A stretch of 64,000 bases of DNA, from NCBI GenBank assembly GCA_003971905.1, contig RSEE01000050.1, positions 310,001-374,000 of the forward strand, written 5' to 3'. This DNA comes from Moniliella sp. 'wahieum'. Lineage: Eukaryota; Basidiomycota; Moniliellomycetes; Moniliellales; Moniliellaceae. Below, piece after piece: positions 23,758-35,170 of this stretch (its first letter is position 1; each line of letters begins with the position of its first letter). Below the pieces are notes generated by a model that was not told the origin of the DNA, ran no database searches, and worked only from the letters and a program-made list of their open reading frames with translations. Both the position numbers and the translations under genes were made by a program.

Positions 23758-24729
23758 GAGTTCAACAGAGCCTGAACGTTAGGCGCGAGCGCTGAGGCTC
23801 AGCGCTCAGGCTGAGCAGTAGTGCCAGCTCGTTCAGCCGCTCAGCCTGAGTGAGCGCTCATCGCGCGTTCGCACGTTTCTTATTCTCCTAGTTGGCATAG
23901 ACCCGCGACAATTGCATGCCTATTACTCAGGGTGTGAAAGTCTTTGGATGCATTCGATCCACCAACGCACAATATAGCCCTTAGGCCTTAGGCGTTATGC
24001 ATTACGAGCTTCCGCGCTGCTCCCGCCTGCCCAGTCTCGATCGTTGCCTCCCCGATGCGCATGGGCGATGGCAACAACACGGGTGGCGGCCCTGTCGCCA
24101 GCCTTTGCGCTCGGACTGCGTCTGAGTATATATTGGGCATACGGGGTACTGAGTCTCAGTTCCTGTGGGTAGTGTGATTGTTGCACTGATCAGTCGAAGG
24201 CGCACAATGCACACAAGACGCCACACATGCCCCCTGCGGTTCTCTGTGTAAGCTGCACGCCTCTGGCTTCACGCTTCGCACATCCGCAGCAGCTGTGGCA
24301 TCTTTTTTTGATGCCGATGATGCCTGCAGTGTGTACATATATATTTACACCTATTTCGATCCATCCTACCCACGCGGGCGCTCATCGATCGGAACGATTC
24401 CGAACGTGCGCGACGCAAAGTTCCCTCCTTCCCCACCATCCATCAGTTCGTCATCACCGTCGGTTTCTTTCTCAGCCTCAGGGCGGCTATTAGCTACCCA
24501 GCACGCACCCCTATCGTGGCTGTCATCCAGCCTCAACCCGCGCCCTGTTCTTGCCTCTCGCTGCAAAGCTGCTGCCACGCAAGCCTCATTTGCGGCTCGG
24601 TACTGCGGTAGCGAATCTGGATCTGATACTCATTACTCCCCCACCCCTCTCTTCTCCATCCGCCCTCCGTCTCCCCACCTACCATTCCCACCATCGCCTC
24701 CTTCCATTCCTCTTGCGACCGTTGTGAGG

Positions 24730-25746
24730 ATGAGCTCTTCCAATCCACTAGATGCGAGCGCTGGTTCGACCAGTGCCTCCGCCCTCCCCTCCGAATCAAC
24801 TGACCAACGGCCAAGACGCACTCGTCTCCTACGCCCCGGGAAGATCAAAATGCGAGGTGAGCCTCCCCCTTCGCGCCTGTCAGATTTGATAAGAGACACT
24901 GACCCCCCCCCCCCCCCCCCCCCCCCGCCCTCCTTCCCCTGCCGCCCTTCCTCATTCCCTCTGCATTCAGCCGCAAGTACGAGCTCACCATCCTTCAGAG
25001 CCCCACCATTGGCCCAGCCTACGAGGCAGATCCGCTCCGTCGTATCTCAGTTCAACCGCCGCTTGTGGCTCAGATTACGATCAGGGATCATACTGGCCGA
25101 GCTTGATGGGTAGGTCGCCTCATGCATCATCCCATTTGGATGTAGTTGGCTCACATTTTGCCTGTCATTCCGATGACGCCTTCCTCGTGGTGCTGTCAAT
25201 TTGATCACAGAAGATCGTCAACCCGCCGATACACTTCTCCCTTCCCCTTCGGTTTCTGCTGATGCACCCAGCGTACTCCAACCCCCCGAAACCTAACAGA
25301 CCAACGTATACCGGCGGCTCCTTCGCTTCGGGGAACCTTGCGCCCGCTCGCATGCTCGCCGGTTCCATCAATACCAATGCGCAGCGATACCAAGACCTGA
25401 ATGGCATCAACCGCATCTTCCTTGTCTTCCCGAAATTAGTGTTCGACCGTCGGACGTTACTTGTTGGAAATCCTCCTTTTCCGTATTACCTTGTGAGATC
25501 CCTCCTCCTCTTGGGTTTCCATACTAATGTGGTCAACGTCCAACGTCCAGTGGTGGTGCAAACACCTCTAGCCTCGCAGAGGCAGTCACCCCCCACGTCA
25601 TCCAAATTGTCCCATAGTCAACTACGTCGCGCCTGGTAGTGTCTGTCTTGCCGAACGTGTGCCGTCCTACCCCCCTCCCGCGTTTGCTGCCTCCAGAACC
25701 GACGGACCTCTCGGTCCACCTCCAACGCCAAGGCGCGGACAGTTGA
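24730..25746 (+). CDS. velvet-domain transcription regulator
   Basis: Velvet proteins are fungal DNA-binding or bridging factors that couple light and development to sporulation and secondary metabolism. From the ATG at 24730 a disordered Ser/basic N-terminus runs to a GTGAGC donor at 24857. After the acceptor at 24970 comes KYELTILQSPTIGPAYEADP, then LRRISVQPPLVAQITIRD, the opening of the velvet domain. A second intron runs 25110-25210. Exon 3 carries VNPPIHF, YQDLNGINRIFLVFPKL (the 'GxFFVFPDL' core), then GRYLLEILLFRI in a shifted frame, and finally EPTDLSVHLQRQGAD, matching the domain's end. Shifts near both splice joins and 25440 look like indels. The subfamily (VosA, VelB or VelC type) is unclear. 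The first intron contains a 24-base poly-C run. Confidence 0.83.
24903..24926. repeat. 24-base poly-C tract in the velvet gene's first intron
   Basis: An uninterrupted run of 24 C, the longest homopolymer seen in the window, between donor 24857 and acceptor 24970. Its length is likely to be unreliable in the assembly. Confidence 0.9.
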
Positions 25747-28271
25747 CTCCCTTCCTTGATTTGCAAGAGTGATGATATTGTTGAAACCCATTCACCAAGC
25801 TACAAGGTGTCGTTGCGATATGTTAAGCAATATGCCCCTTTGCTTTATCCCCCTAACTTTCTCAGATCTTGATCGCATTCATGCCACCATTTCCTCCTCT
25901 GCTGTCTTCTCCCCATATACGCCGTTTCGTTTGCCTACCAGTCCACATCTCCTTTGCTATTCCCGGCGTCTACCTTGCTCTCTCTCATCTGTCACATTAC
26001 CTACGCCCTGTTCCCCCCCACCACAGTCATTTGGGGTGTTACAGCATATTCCTGTATTCCGTGGGCAATGATACATGATAGGTATTGGACGCACATCTCA
26101 GAATTGCATCTGTTGTATGTAGGGTCTTCTATTGCGCTGCGATCCGTCACCATTCTGCTCTTTCCATGGGCAAACCGACATTCAATGATCTGTTTCATTG
26201 GCTCTGGCCTTGTCCTCAAATTTGGTACACACTTTGACTGAGTATATACTGAGATAATCAAATCCGATACTGTCTACCCGATCATTGTCAAGAGAGACCC
26301 AGACAAGATTTTACCACCATTGTATCCCTCCGCCCTCTTCGCCTATGGGAACATGAAACCATTTAGCAATCTGGCTCTGACTCAAAACCTGCTGGCCGCG
26401 TCTTCCTATGCCACCACTCTGATTCCTGTCGTCATAACAGGTCGGACCTCCAACAAGAAGGGCTCACTTACTTTTCCTTGGTGGAGCTTGCTGCGAGGCG
26501 ATAACAATGTGAACCTCTCGGTCATTTCATTTGCTTTCAGACGTGACGCTGAACCCAAGGCCTTTCCATTCTTTTCTTGAGTTCAAAGACACACTTCTTG
26601 AGAGCAGGGAGCGTGCATTTTCTTCTTGATCGACTGACTGTGGCTGGCGACTTTACACAAGGGGGATTATAGGTGAGCAAAATCACCCTACCTCTACTGT
26701 GCGACGATCTTGTACTCTTGTGCTCGTAATTCGATTGAGTTCGATTGTTAGTATGTGCCTATGTGCTCTTTGATCGTCTGGTCGTACGGCGATATGTTTT
26801 GGAAACTCTGTTTCGCCTTCGTCGTTGAACTTCGTAACGAACCGCCTTCAGTGTGCAGTGTTTACGAATGGTATTGTGAGAGTGTGCGAGCATGTCCCTC
26901 CTCAAGATCTTTCCAATCTGAATTACTCACCATTGTTGCCAAAAAAGGGGATACTCCACGCCAAGACTCCTCTATACTGATTGTGTATAACATAGTGTAA
27001 CAGCGATATTTTTTGCCTCATTCGTCCCCTATAATAACATGTACAACTCTTTGCCGTTGTCTTATTTTAATGGATCTGCTCCGCGCGAAGAGGAGAGTAT
27101 AACTAGTAAAGGCGAGCTTAAAGATCGCATGGGGCAGTCCGGCACAATCCGCTTGACGATCATTTAGCGGGTAGGTGATACATAGGTATGTAACATGTAA
27201 GGGTAGTAGCAGCAGAGGGCGCTCAGAGCGGGGATACTACAACAAATGATTAATTCGATTAATGACATCAAATGCTAGAGTGGCCCTGAGGCCCCTGAGG
27301 CCTGTGGGCATATATATATGTAAGAAGAGAGAGATAGACTCCACTGAGACTCGGCATAGAACAGGCCGAAGGAAACCGTGATGCACATAAATATGCACGA
27401 TGCCTTCAGAACGAACTGAACGGCAATTGTTCCCAATCTCCATGTTGGGAGAACGAAGCGTCACGCGGTCATCACGCCGATCACGCCGGTCACGCCGGTC
27501 TCTCACGCGCTCACGTCTAGTATACCGGAGCAAAACAGCCGTAGTCCGCGGGAGTGAGAGAGGGTGCTGTTTTACGCATCACGATAATACCTGTTTTCTC
27601 TCTCTCTTCTCCTTTTGTGCGGCATTTTCCAGTGTGTACTGCATATTCCTGTCGCGGTTCTTTGACCCATTTTCTATCTTCAGGCCCCTCCGGCCTCAGG
27701 CTGAGGCCTCATCCTAACCTCACTAATTCCTTCTCACTTGTCACATGCTATTCTTACTCCATGCATTCGTTTCCTGGTTCCCGAACTTTCCTATTGTTTC
27801 GGCCTCCTTTTTATTCCCGTGCCTCGCCACAGGAAGCACTCCAGTATACATTGCCTCTCCCGCCTACTCTCCCCCACCCTCAGGCCTCATTGTTCTAGTA
27901 ATTCTCCCGCTTCCATGTCCTACCCTGTGTCCCGATTTGAACTCCATCGATCATCCCAGTTTCAGGATTAGCACAGGGATGTGGTCTCAGGCCTCAGCTT
28001 CAGGCTTCAGCCTGAGCCTCTCAGGGCTCATGCCGGTCTCACACCTCAATTCCATACAAAAGTAGGTCCTATATCTGTTAACCCACAGCAGCCCCATCTC
28101 CCCCTGGACGGACCAGCCCAACTATATATTCAAGTTCCCCATTTTCCCCACCTTATGATATACCTATCCATCCGTGCAGCTGTCTGCTTCGTCGCCCCCA
28201 CCAAAAATGGTTAAATGTGCTCGGGTACATATGCTTATAGTCTGACATCCCAATACCGAACCGAAGGCACC
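25747..28271. other. gene-poor stretch after the velvet gene
   Basis: No recognised gene. The frames at 25769-26580 could be an unrecognised downstream gene or a disordered continuation, but no motif supports this. AGGCCT-rich patches occur near 27280-27300 and 27690-27710. Confidence 0.4.
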
Positions 28272-28367
28272 GGACGATGCATCGGCTTCTGTAGCTCTCT
28301 GCCCCCTGAAAAGTCACCAGCACAGTGCATTGTTCGTGGGAGGAAGGTTCAACTCCTCCGTCGTCCA
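28272..28367 (+). tRNA. possible tRNA or tRNA-derived sequence
   Basis: GGACGAT (28272-28278) pairs fully (one G-T) with GTCGTCC (28360-28366) as a 7-bp acceptor stem, and 28367 supplies the discriminator base followed by CC. Immediately inside lies GGTTCAACTCC, a good B box forming a T arm with one mismatch, at exactly the spacing a tRNA needs. The D arm and anticodon arm are not convincing. A CCTGAAAA loop (anticodon GAA, Phe) with an intron is one reading. It may be a tRNA damaged by indels or a SINE head. Confidence 0.35.
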
Positions 28368-28789
28368 CCATGGAGGGGAGCCGGTCGGTACGCTCTCTCG
28401 GCTCGTTGGACCGCCCCGCTGCAGATCGGAAGGCCCACTGTTGGTATATCGATGTAATACTGCCTGCTTGATGCTGGGGGCAAAGTGGCGCACGAGGCTG
28501 CCCATGGACATTGGCTGCGCCCTTTGCCAGCCGACTTTGGTCCACCAGCTCAGACCTAGGCTAGCTTCAGGGGGTGCGGTGTGGGGTGCTGGGGTGCTGT
28601 TGCAACATGGCTGGCGATAAGACAGTTAGCCAAATCATCTGCGCGCATTTCCCTTTTCCTCTCGCCACCACATCTCTCCTTCCCCCTCTCTTTCGCTCGA
28701 CTTGATACTTAATCAATATAATACTCGCTGATCGATCGTTTTAGCCCAAGATAGGTGACTGGAAGATCGTGTCCCTCTGTGTGACGTTC

Positions 28790-30500
28790 CAGAAACAAGA
28801 GGCATCGTGCAGGGAACAGCAGCACAAGGGAAAGGGAAGAGCCAGGTGCAGGAAATTGGAGCAAGCGTCGTCAATTGGTGACATTGCCCCCTTTCAGACC
28901 TCACTTCCCCAGGATTGGGCAAAGCGAGTAAAAGCAATACGACGTGCGCCGGAATCAGGATCGTCTTAAGGACGGATCGGCCTCATGGGACATATCCGCA
29001 ACCAGTGGCACTCACTCCCGCTCGTGGACAGCGTAGCTCTTGAATGGAAAAGGCACTCAAGTACTCAAGACGTCCTCAACCCTTACAGCGGGAGTCAAGG
29101 ACCTCCCGGACCTCGTGGTGAACCACCCTAGTATCGTCAGCATACTCGGGAAAAGTCGGAGAGGACTGGCGGGCACCGCCCGCGACACAATGGACCGTCA
29201 AGCGCTCGAGCAAGCCGTCAGCTGAGTGGCTCGAACTGCAGGGAATTGGCACCACCAACTTGGACAGCCGATCAACCACCACCAGTACCATATTGAGCAC
29301 CTCACCCAAACTCCCGTCCTCCTCCAGCAGAGGCCCGAAGTGATCCATACTAAAACTGGACCAAGGGCGAGCTGGAATCTCCAATGGGTAGAGTAGACCT
29401 GAGGGATGCTGGCGGCAGCTCATGGCGGTTTGGCATAGTGAGCAAGTATCTACGTAACGACGCACATCAGAGACTATTCCCGGTCAATAATACCAACGCG
29501 CCAGTGGGTCATACGTGCGCTCTCTTCCCTGGTGCCCAGTCTCGAACTCTTCGTGGTGGTCGTGAAGTAAAAGGTGTACCGTAATAGAGCTTCGGATTCG
29601 GGCACATATGCCTCTCCTGGAAGTAGAGAGGCCCGTCGCGCCCCTCATAGACCTGCAGCGCATAGCCTTCCTCGACTCGCTTCACAATGGCCTCATGTCC
29701 TCCGTCGTGCTCTCTGAGCTCTTGGATTGCCTCAATCACTTCGCCTTCGGACGAACGATTGTGGTGCAGTGGCTCTTCGGCTGCTTCTACTTCTCCAGCA
29801 TGACCATCGACATCGGCGAGGATCAACTACTGCGAGGGAAGCAGCGAGAGGGACACACATATTCATCATCATGTTCTTCCGACTAGGCTCGAAGGATAGG
29901 CTGCTTGCGCCACCATTACGCCGCGTCTCGTCGGCCGCGCCTTCCATCATTTTCTTGTTCCACCAGATCCAGCCGACAGGATAGGCCGTTCGCAGTACCG
30001 TTCTTCGAGCCGGGACGCTAAATCATCAATGGTTGACCGAAGAAAAACGCACCACAGCTTGCTTGCCGGCGGTTGCGCTGACCCTCGTCGTTGTAGCCCA
30101 CAAGATTCTTGTGGTGGGTCACTAACTCCAAGTCCCGGGCCGATTCCACCAAATTCCGGAAAACCTTGAGCGCCGTGATGATGGGGAAAGAATTCCTGAT
30201 CGCCACTCCCCAAGGCTGCTCGATGGGTGTGGGCTTCCCAGTGGACCAATGGGCTATTGGGCTGCGTCCCCCGTGAGGTTGAAATAAAACCGCTTCCACG
30301 GCATAGCCACTTGTATCCGACTCGATCTGAAAAGGCTTGTTCTGGTCGAAGGGTGAGAAACAACTAAGAGAGGAAGTTGCCTGTACTGGGTTGATCCAAC
30401 TGGCAAGGACAGCATATGGGAAGACGCCAATGGACTGTAGGGAAACTCACGCATCGAATCTCATTTTGCTTACTGACAAGGGTAATCAAGAAACAACACA
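28790..30500 (-). mobile_element. Ty3/gypsy-type LTR retrotransposon remnant (fossil)
   Basis: On the minus strand, in order: an RNase H-like portion (about 30360-30020), a linker (about 29830-29500) and the start of an integrase core (about 29465-29080) with the zinc-binding CxxC and the HPxGLL.PL.IP.RPW..SMD context typical of Ty3/gypsy integrases. The flank 30370-30500 resembles 12040-12160, and 28790-28890 resembles 21060-21190, as expected of terminal or leader repeats. No gag, protease or reverse transcriptase core is recognisable. It is broken in several places and looks old. Confidence 0.75.
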
Positions 30501-33035
30501 CGCAGTAGAGGAACAACAGGGATCCAGGGAAAACAGGAGGGGTGGCTGCTGCGCGGGCAACGTAGAAAGGTAAATGGGCACGGGGCGACTATCGTCGCAC
30601 AGGAAGTTAATGAAAATTGGGTACATCCGGTGGATACCAATTCATTGGGCGAAAGGCGACTATGGTCGCGCGGATACGTAGAACTGATGATCGCGCTGGC
30701 GGGCACGCTGCCCATGATCCGACTGAGTTGAACGTACGTTGAACCTGGAAGCGCGCTCTATTGTTGGAAAGAGCAGACTAACCTCAGCTGAGGCGCTGAG
30801 GTCTGAAATTGGTTCAGATCGGAACTGACCCGATGACCAACCTCGGGTCGGAGCTATAGGAAGACGATGGGAGTGCATAGGCTCTTCCCTGGGCATGCCA
30901 GTCAGTTTTCGACCGTGACAATGTGAAGGCAATCATGCATTAGGACTCAGGTGGCACTTCCGACAGCACAGACGATTGGAAAGGGTCCCAGGTAGCGATA
31001 AAATCCAAACTGTCGGAAGAACATTTGGGTGCATAGGTCATAATGCATAACGACGGACCAAGCCCGGTTGACCGACTTCAGAAGAGTCGGCCTCGGTGCA
31101 TGTGCGATACTCCTATCAGCGTTGTACCGATGCACCCACAGGCAGTCGCGGCCAAGGCGAAATTGCCGTGCCGGACGCTGCCTCTGGCGCCTCTGGCAGA
31201 GGGTCTCCGCTCAATCCAGGCCGTAGCTCCGAAGACCTTCGTCCTTGGAGAGCGAGCTTGGCCATAGGGTGGCATACTAAGAATCGCTCGTCTGTCACGG
31301 CGTCATCGCGTCATCTGTCATCGGGTCTTCCCTTCAGGCATATTGATACCTACTATAAGCCCCACAATCCCAAAACACCAGGGCGTACTCCAATGATGGA
31401 CCTTTTACGACTACTAATGTATATGACGGCTGCGCGAATTGCAAGTGTTGCTGTGAAGTGCGTTTAATATTTGCGCACTGTTTGGCATTGACGGATGTTA
31501 TAGTTTCGACGATCCGAGGGGACAAGAACCCACAGACGTTATAGAGGGGCGATCCCTTTGATATGCCATATAATGAACCTTCCTATTTGAAGGGAGGAAG
31601 TGGTTGCCCACCCTACTGTATAATGTTTGTTTCACGCATACGTGCGTGCTGCGGCCAAGGAAATAAAAAACGACCATACATCTTATTATACCACTCTCGT
31701 TATACCCCCCCATGCACGGATGTACACACTCGACGAACACATTCATACGACGCAACGCAAGCTCTCAAAAGAATGTGGGAGAAGACTCGGCAGGAGCTAT
31801 CCAATTGAAAGAAGCTTAAGGCGGCCCATGGAAGCAATGCGTGGTCGAGCGCAGCAATGCGTTCAACGAATACACTTGACTTTCCTCGAAGCCAGCAGTA
31901 CCTCGAGCTCACCGATAAGGAGGTTCAGTTCGATCTCCAACTCCGTACCCTGTACTGCTCCTTTCAAATAGTAGCAAGTGTAAATGAGGTTTAACGACAT
32001 CGCTTGAACACACCCTTTTGGCTTGCACGCGCACCCAGTTCAAATTTGGCGATGATTGCGTATCGGAATGCGGTGATATACACGAGAGGGAACCGCAACG
32101 CACTTGGAAGACCGCGGAAGGAGCTGTTGATTCGACTCTGTCGGAGCAAGCCGAGTGCGACAAAAGAATTCCAAGTACCAATGAAGCATTAAAGTGCCAT
32201 TCTTCTATTTGGTAGTGATGATGCGCGGATACTATGTCACCAACATGGCCAGCAAGACGTTAGGGCACTGGAATGACTGAAGAATCCCATTGGAGATAGT
32301 TCACATGGTACGTTCACAGCTCATGGGTCTATCATATGCTCATTCGTATCCAGATGCGCTACTTCCGGTTTGAAAGCGAATGGAGGATGTCAGATGGTCC
32401 AGAACTGCTGGGGATTCCATTATTTTACCAATCAGTGGTTTGACAGGAACAATTTACAAGTAACACTTCGGAAGAACCAGCCGCTTAAGCACGGTACCTC
32501 CTTGTCCTAGCCTTTTGTATAAACTCAAAGAATGCACAGAATACCAAGAAAGATACTGCTATTCTTGAACAGAAGGCTGCAACCCCCTCCTCAACGTGAC
32601 TTTCTGATGCCTGAGTCGGTTGGGGCCCGAGTACTTGCCTGCGATGACATAACACCACATTCGTCAAAATATCTGAACGTGCCATAACTTCATTGGAACT
32701 GTAGACGCGGGTCCCTTCCGACTGCAAATCATCAGTCCGTAGGTATTGTCACGTCTCGTTCTCGTCTGTGCGGTGTAAGGGCCGCCTCCATCCAGAACAA
32801 CTAGGTAATACATTAAATTCCCTTACACATGCCATTGAACTTCTCTCAAATCCACCTCCGCACAAAAAGGAGAAGTAACACATATAGCTCTCTCATCCTT
32901 TTCTGTGTTTTTATTATGCAGTCGTCCCACACAGGCATGGACTTTTCTTGGCACGGACCACATCTTTATGTAGGAACGCATCCCTGTTGGTCTCTATTAT
33001 CGCGTGCGGTCTATCTTGATGCTTCTCAATGCGAC

Positions 33036-33069
33036 GGACTGAGGACTGAGGACTGAGGACTGAGGACTC
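33036..33069. repeat. GGACTGA heptamer tract, about four units
   Basis: A tandem 7-mer whose internal hexamer AGGACT begins with A and ends with T but is not a full palindrome. It has the same period as the palindromic arrays. Confidence 0.85.
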
Positions 33070-33278
33070 CTTCTCTCGACAAATCTTTATAGGATCAAAA
33101 CTTGGACAGGGGGGATGAGGAAACGTAACCGGCGTTACCGGCGGCGTAACCATGACTGCCCCCATCAATTTCTTCCGGCGCGCAGCCTGTGAACACGCAC
33201 ACAATTATGTACACCACGCCAATAATTAAAGTTCCTCCTCTCTTACGTGCTTACGCTCGATCACTAACAAAAGGGGTA

Positions 33279-33297
33279 ACCGGTAACCGGTACCGGT
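33279..33297. repeat. ACCGGT heptad array
   Basis: ACCGGT at 33279 and 33286 (7 bp), and a third at 33292, one base short of phase. Confidence 0.9.
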
Positions 33298-33970
33298 AAA
33301 CCCGCGATAGTCAAGGTCTGTCAGGGCTTCTCTGACGCTTATAACGCGTAACGGGTATTCGGTACGGCCGGTGACATGTGACAGATGGTGTGCAACGTCT
33401 ATCATATATCAGGGCCCATATCTATAGGGGTTATACCGGTTATTGCCGGCTTGACTAGTGACTGTGGTCACTTGACCTACTGTCACACGTCACGGTGGCC
33501 GCAGTGAAGCTTGAAAAGGAAGCTTGAAGCTGGGAGGGAGACGGGAGCCCACAGAGAAGAAGGCGGAAAGTGGTGATGAGAAACAATTATGCCATTTGGG
33601 GGCGAGCTTCAAAAGCTTCAAGCTTCAAAAACTTCAGCCGCCAGCGCTTAATAGCGCCAACGTGTCCAACCAGCAACTCCTTCGCGATCGATGAGCATGA
33701 TGATCGATGCGCCTCATCGCTGAGCCGCTGTGAGCAACACAACATGTGTCACATGTGACAGGTGTGATACGATTGCCCCGTCCCGAATGCCCCACGATCG
33801 ATCTGGGACGTAGTGTGCCAAGTGTGCTCGATAAGCACACCATTACCGGCGGTCTACCATTCTCTGCAGAGGGACAAGGCTGGCAACCTACCCCCAGTTG
33901 CGGGCAGATCTTAGAGCGACGCCCCTGAGCCTCAGGCACTCAGATCCCTCAGAGGCTTGAAGCTACCTTC

Positions 33971-33983
33971 AAGCTTCAAGCTT
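33971..33983. repeat. AAGCTT heptad pair
   Basis: AAGCTT at 33971 and 33978. ATGCAT pairs with the same spacing lie nearby at 34337 and 34344, followed in phase by ATCCAT. Confidence 0.9.
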
Positions 33984-35136
33984 CAGAGCTTCAGAGGTCC
34001 CTCTCTCGGATCTCAGTCTGAGATCTTAGACCGTACTGGCAGCTCTGCAGTGCAATTACAGTTATACATGTTGCACGTCGTTCTCTCGGTGAAGTATAAT
34101 ATAGGTCTCGTGAATTTCATTTGTAACATGCTTTCTTCCTTGCAAAGCACACGCGCCGAATGAGGGATGGTCGATGAGTCGACGAGGCCTGCCTGGGGCC
34201 GACCCGAGGTCAGCCAGTCTAGTGCGAACCGTTTCTGCCTATAATGCCTCTTGTAAAATGATGTGGATGGCCCTTTTCTTTCGCATTTTCACACATGTGT
34301 TGTGTGGAGATCTCAAGTTTGGATCGAGCGCCACACATGCATCATGCATCATCCATTGAGAGAGTGTGTAGTGTGGTAGGTGTGGATACCAGAGGTACGA
34401 AGGAGGGGTGGGGGTGGGTGGGCATGTGGAGCATGTGGATACCATCTAAAGTGCCCCCACCACAACGAGGAGGTCGACTTGGATACGATTGTGGAAAAGG
34501 ACAGCAGTACTGATGGCGCGATTGCATTCTGATATGGATGGTGGCTGAGCCGCTGATGATGGAAGAAAAACGGATCCGTGATCCTGAGATCTGGGAGGCC
34601 TTAGCCTTAAGGCCTTACTGTGTGTGGCCTGAGCCTCAGGTGTGACGGTGCCGCGTGACCGACATGTGGCAAGCGTCATACAGGCTGTGATGTGCGTGAC
34701 ATGTGAGAACCGATGAGTGACCCCGTGACAGAGCGAATGTATCACATTCGGATCACACCAGCACTTGTCCCAGCCACACGCCACCATTCCACCTTCGCCG
34801 CAGGCGGCCGTAGCGCTGTTAGTCGGATGCCTGGTGTGGGAGCTTGCAACTTCTCCCCGTTTAAAGTCTACGGCCTTAGGATCTTAGGAGTTAATCGTTA
34901 CGCGTTACGCGCGTTGCGCGTTACTAGTTATAGCCCCTGCAACAGTTGGGTGCGTCACACAGGCCATATGCCGGTGCGGACACATCACCTACTGTCACAC
35001 TATCACATGTGATGCATGTGATTCCCATTCTAATTCTACATTTTAGCCCAACTGAGGGCGGGGAGTACCCTCCATACTCAGTCTGAGTACTGAGCCTCAG
35101 TCTTCAGTGGCAGAGCGGGATGGTGCATCTCGCATC

Positions 35137-35170
35137 ATGCATTATGCATCATGCACCAAGCTTCAAGCTT
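35137..35170. repeat. mixed ATGCAT-to-AAGCTT heptad array
   Basis: ATGCAT at 35137 and 35144, ATGCAC at 35151, AAGCTT at 35158 and 35165: five units at a strict 7-bp period, switching palindrome without losing phase. Confidence 0.95.

Larger units (their letters stand above)
17799..24729. other. gene-free, palindrome-array-rich region
   Basis: About 7 kb with no recognised gene and the highest density of 7-bp palindromic arrays in the window (individual arrays listed separately). The minus-strand frames at 20193-20883 have normal amino-acid composition and could be remnants of an unrecognised gene, but nothing in them can be named. A short segment, 21060-21190, recurs in diverged form at 28790-28890 beside the Ty3-type remnant. 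Confidence 0.5.

Noticed and set aside
24295-24729. Upstream extension of the velvet protein from 24295
   Set aside because: The open frame upstream of 24730 is pyrimidine-rich leader with no conserved content; 24730 has the better start context and gives a plausible N-terminus.
28153-28545. 130-codon minus-strand frame as a protein gene
   Set aside because: It is antisense to the tRNA-like sequence and has no coding texture outside it.
30947-31135. Integrase C-terminal fragment suggested by a YLGPFPIV-like run
   Set aside because: Too short and isolated, and out of order relative to the nearby Ty3-type fossil; could be chance.
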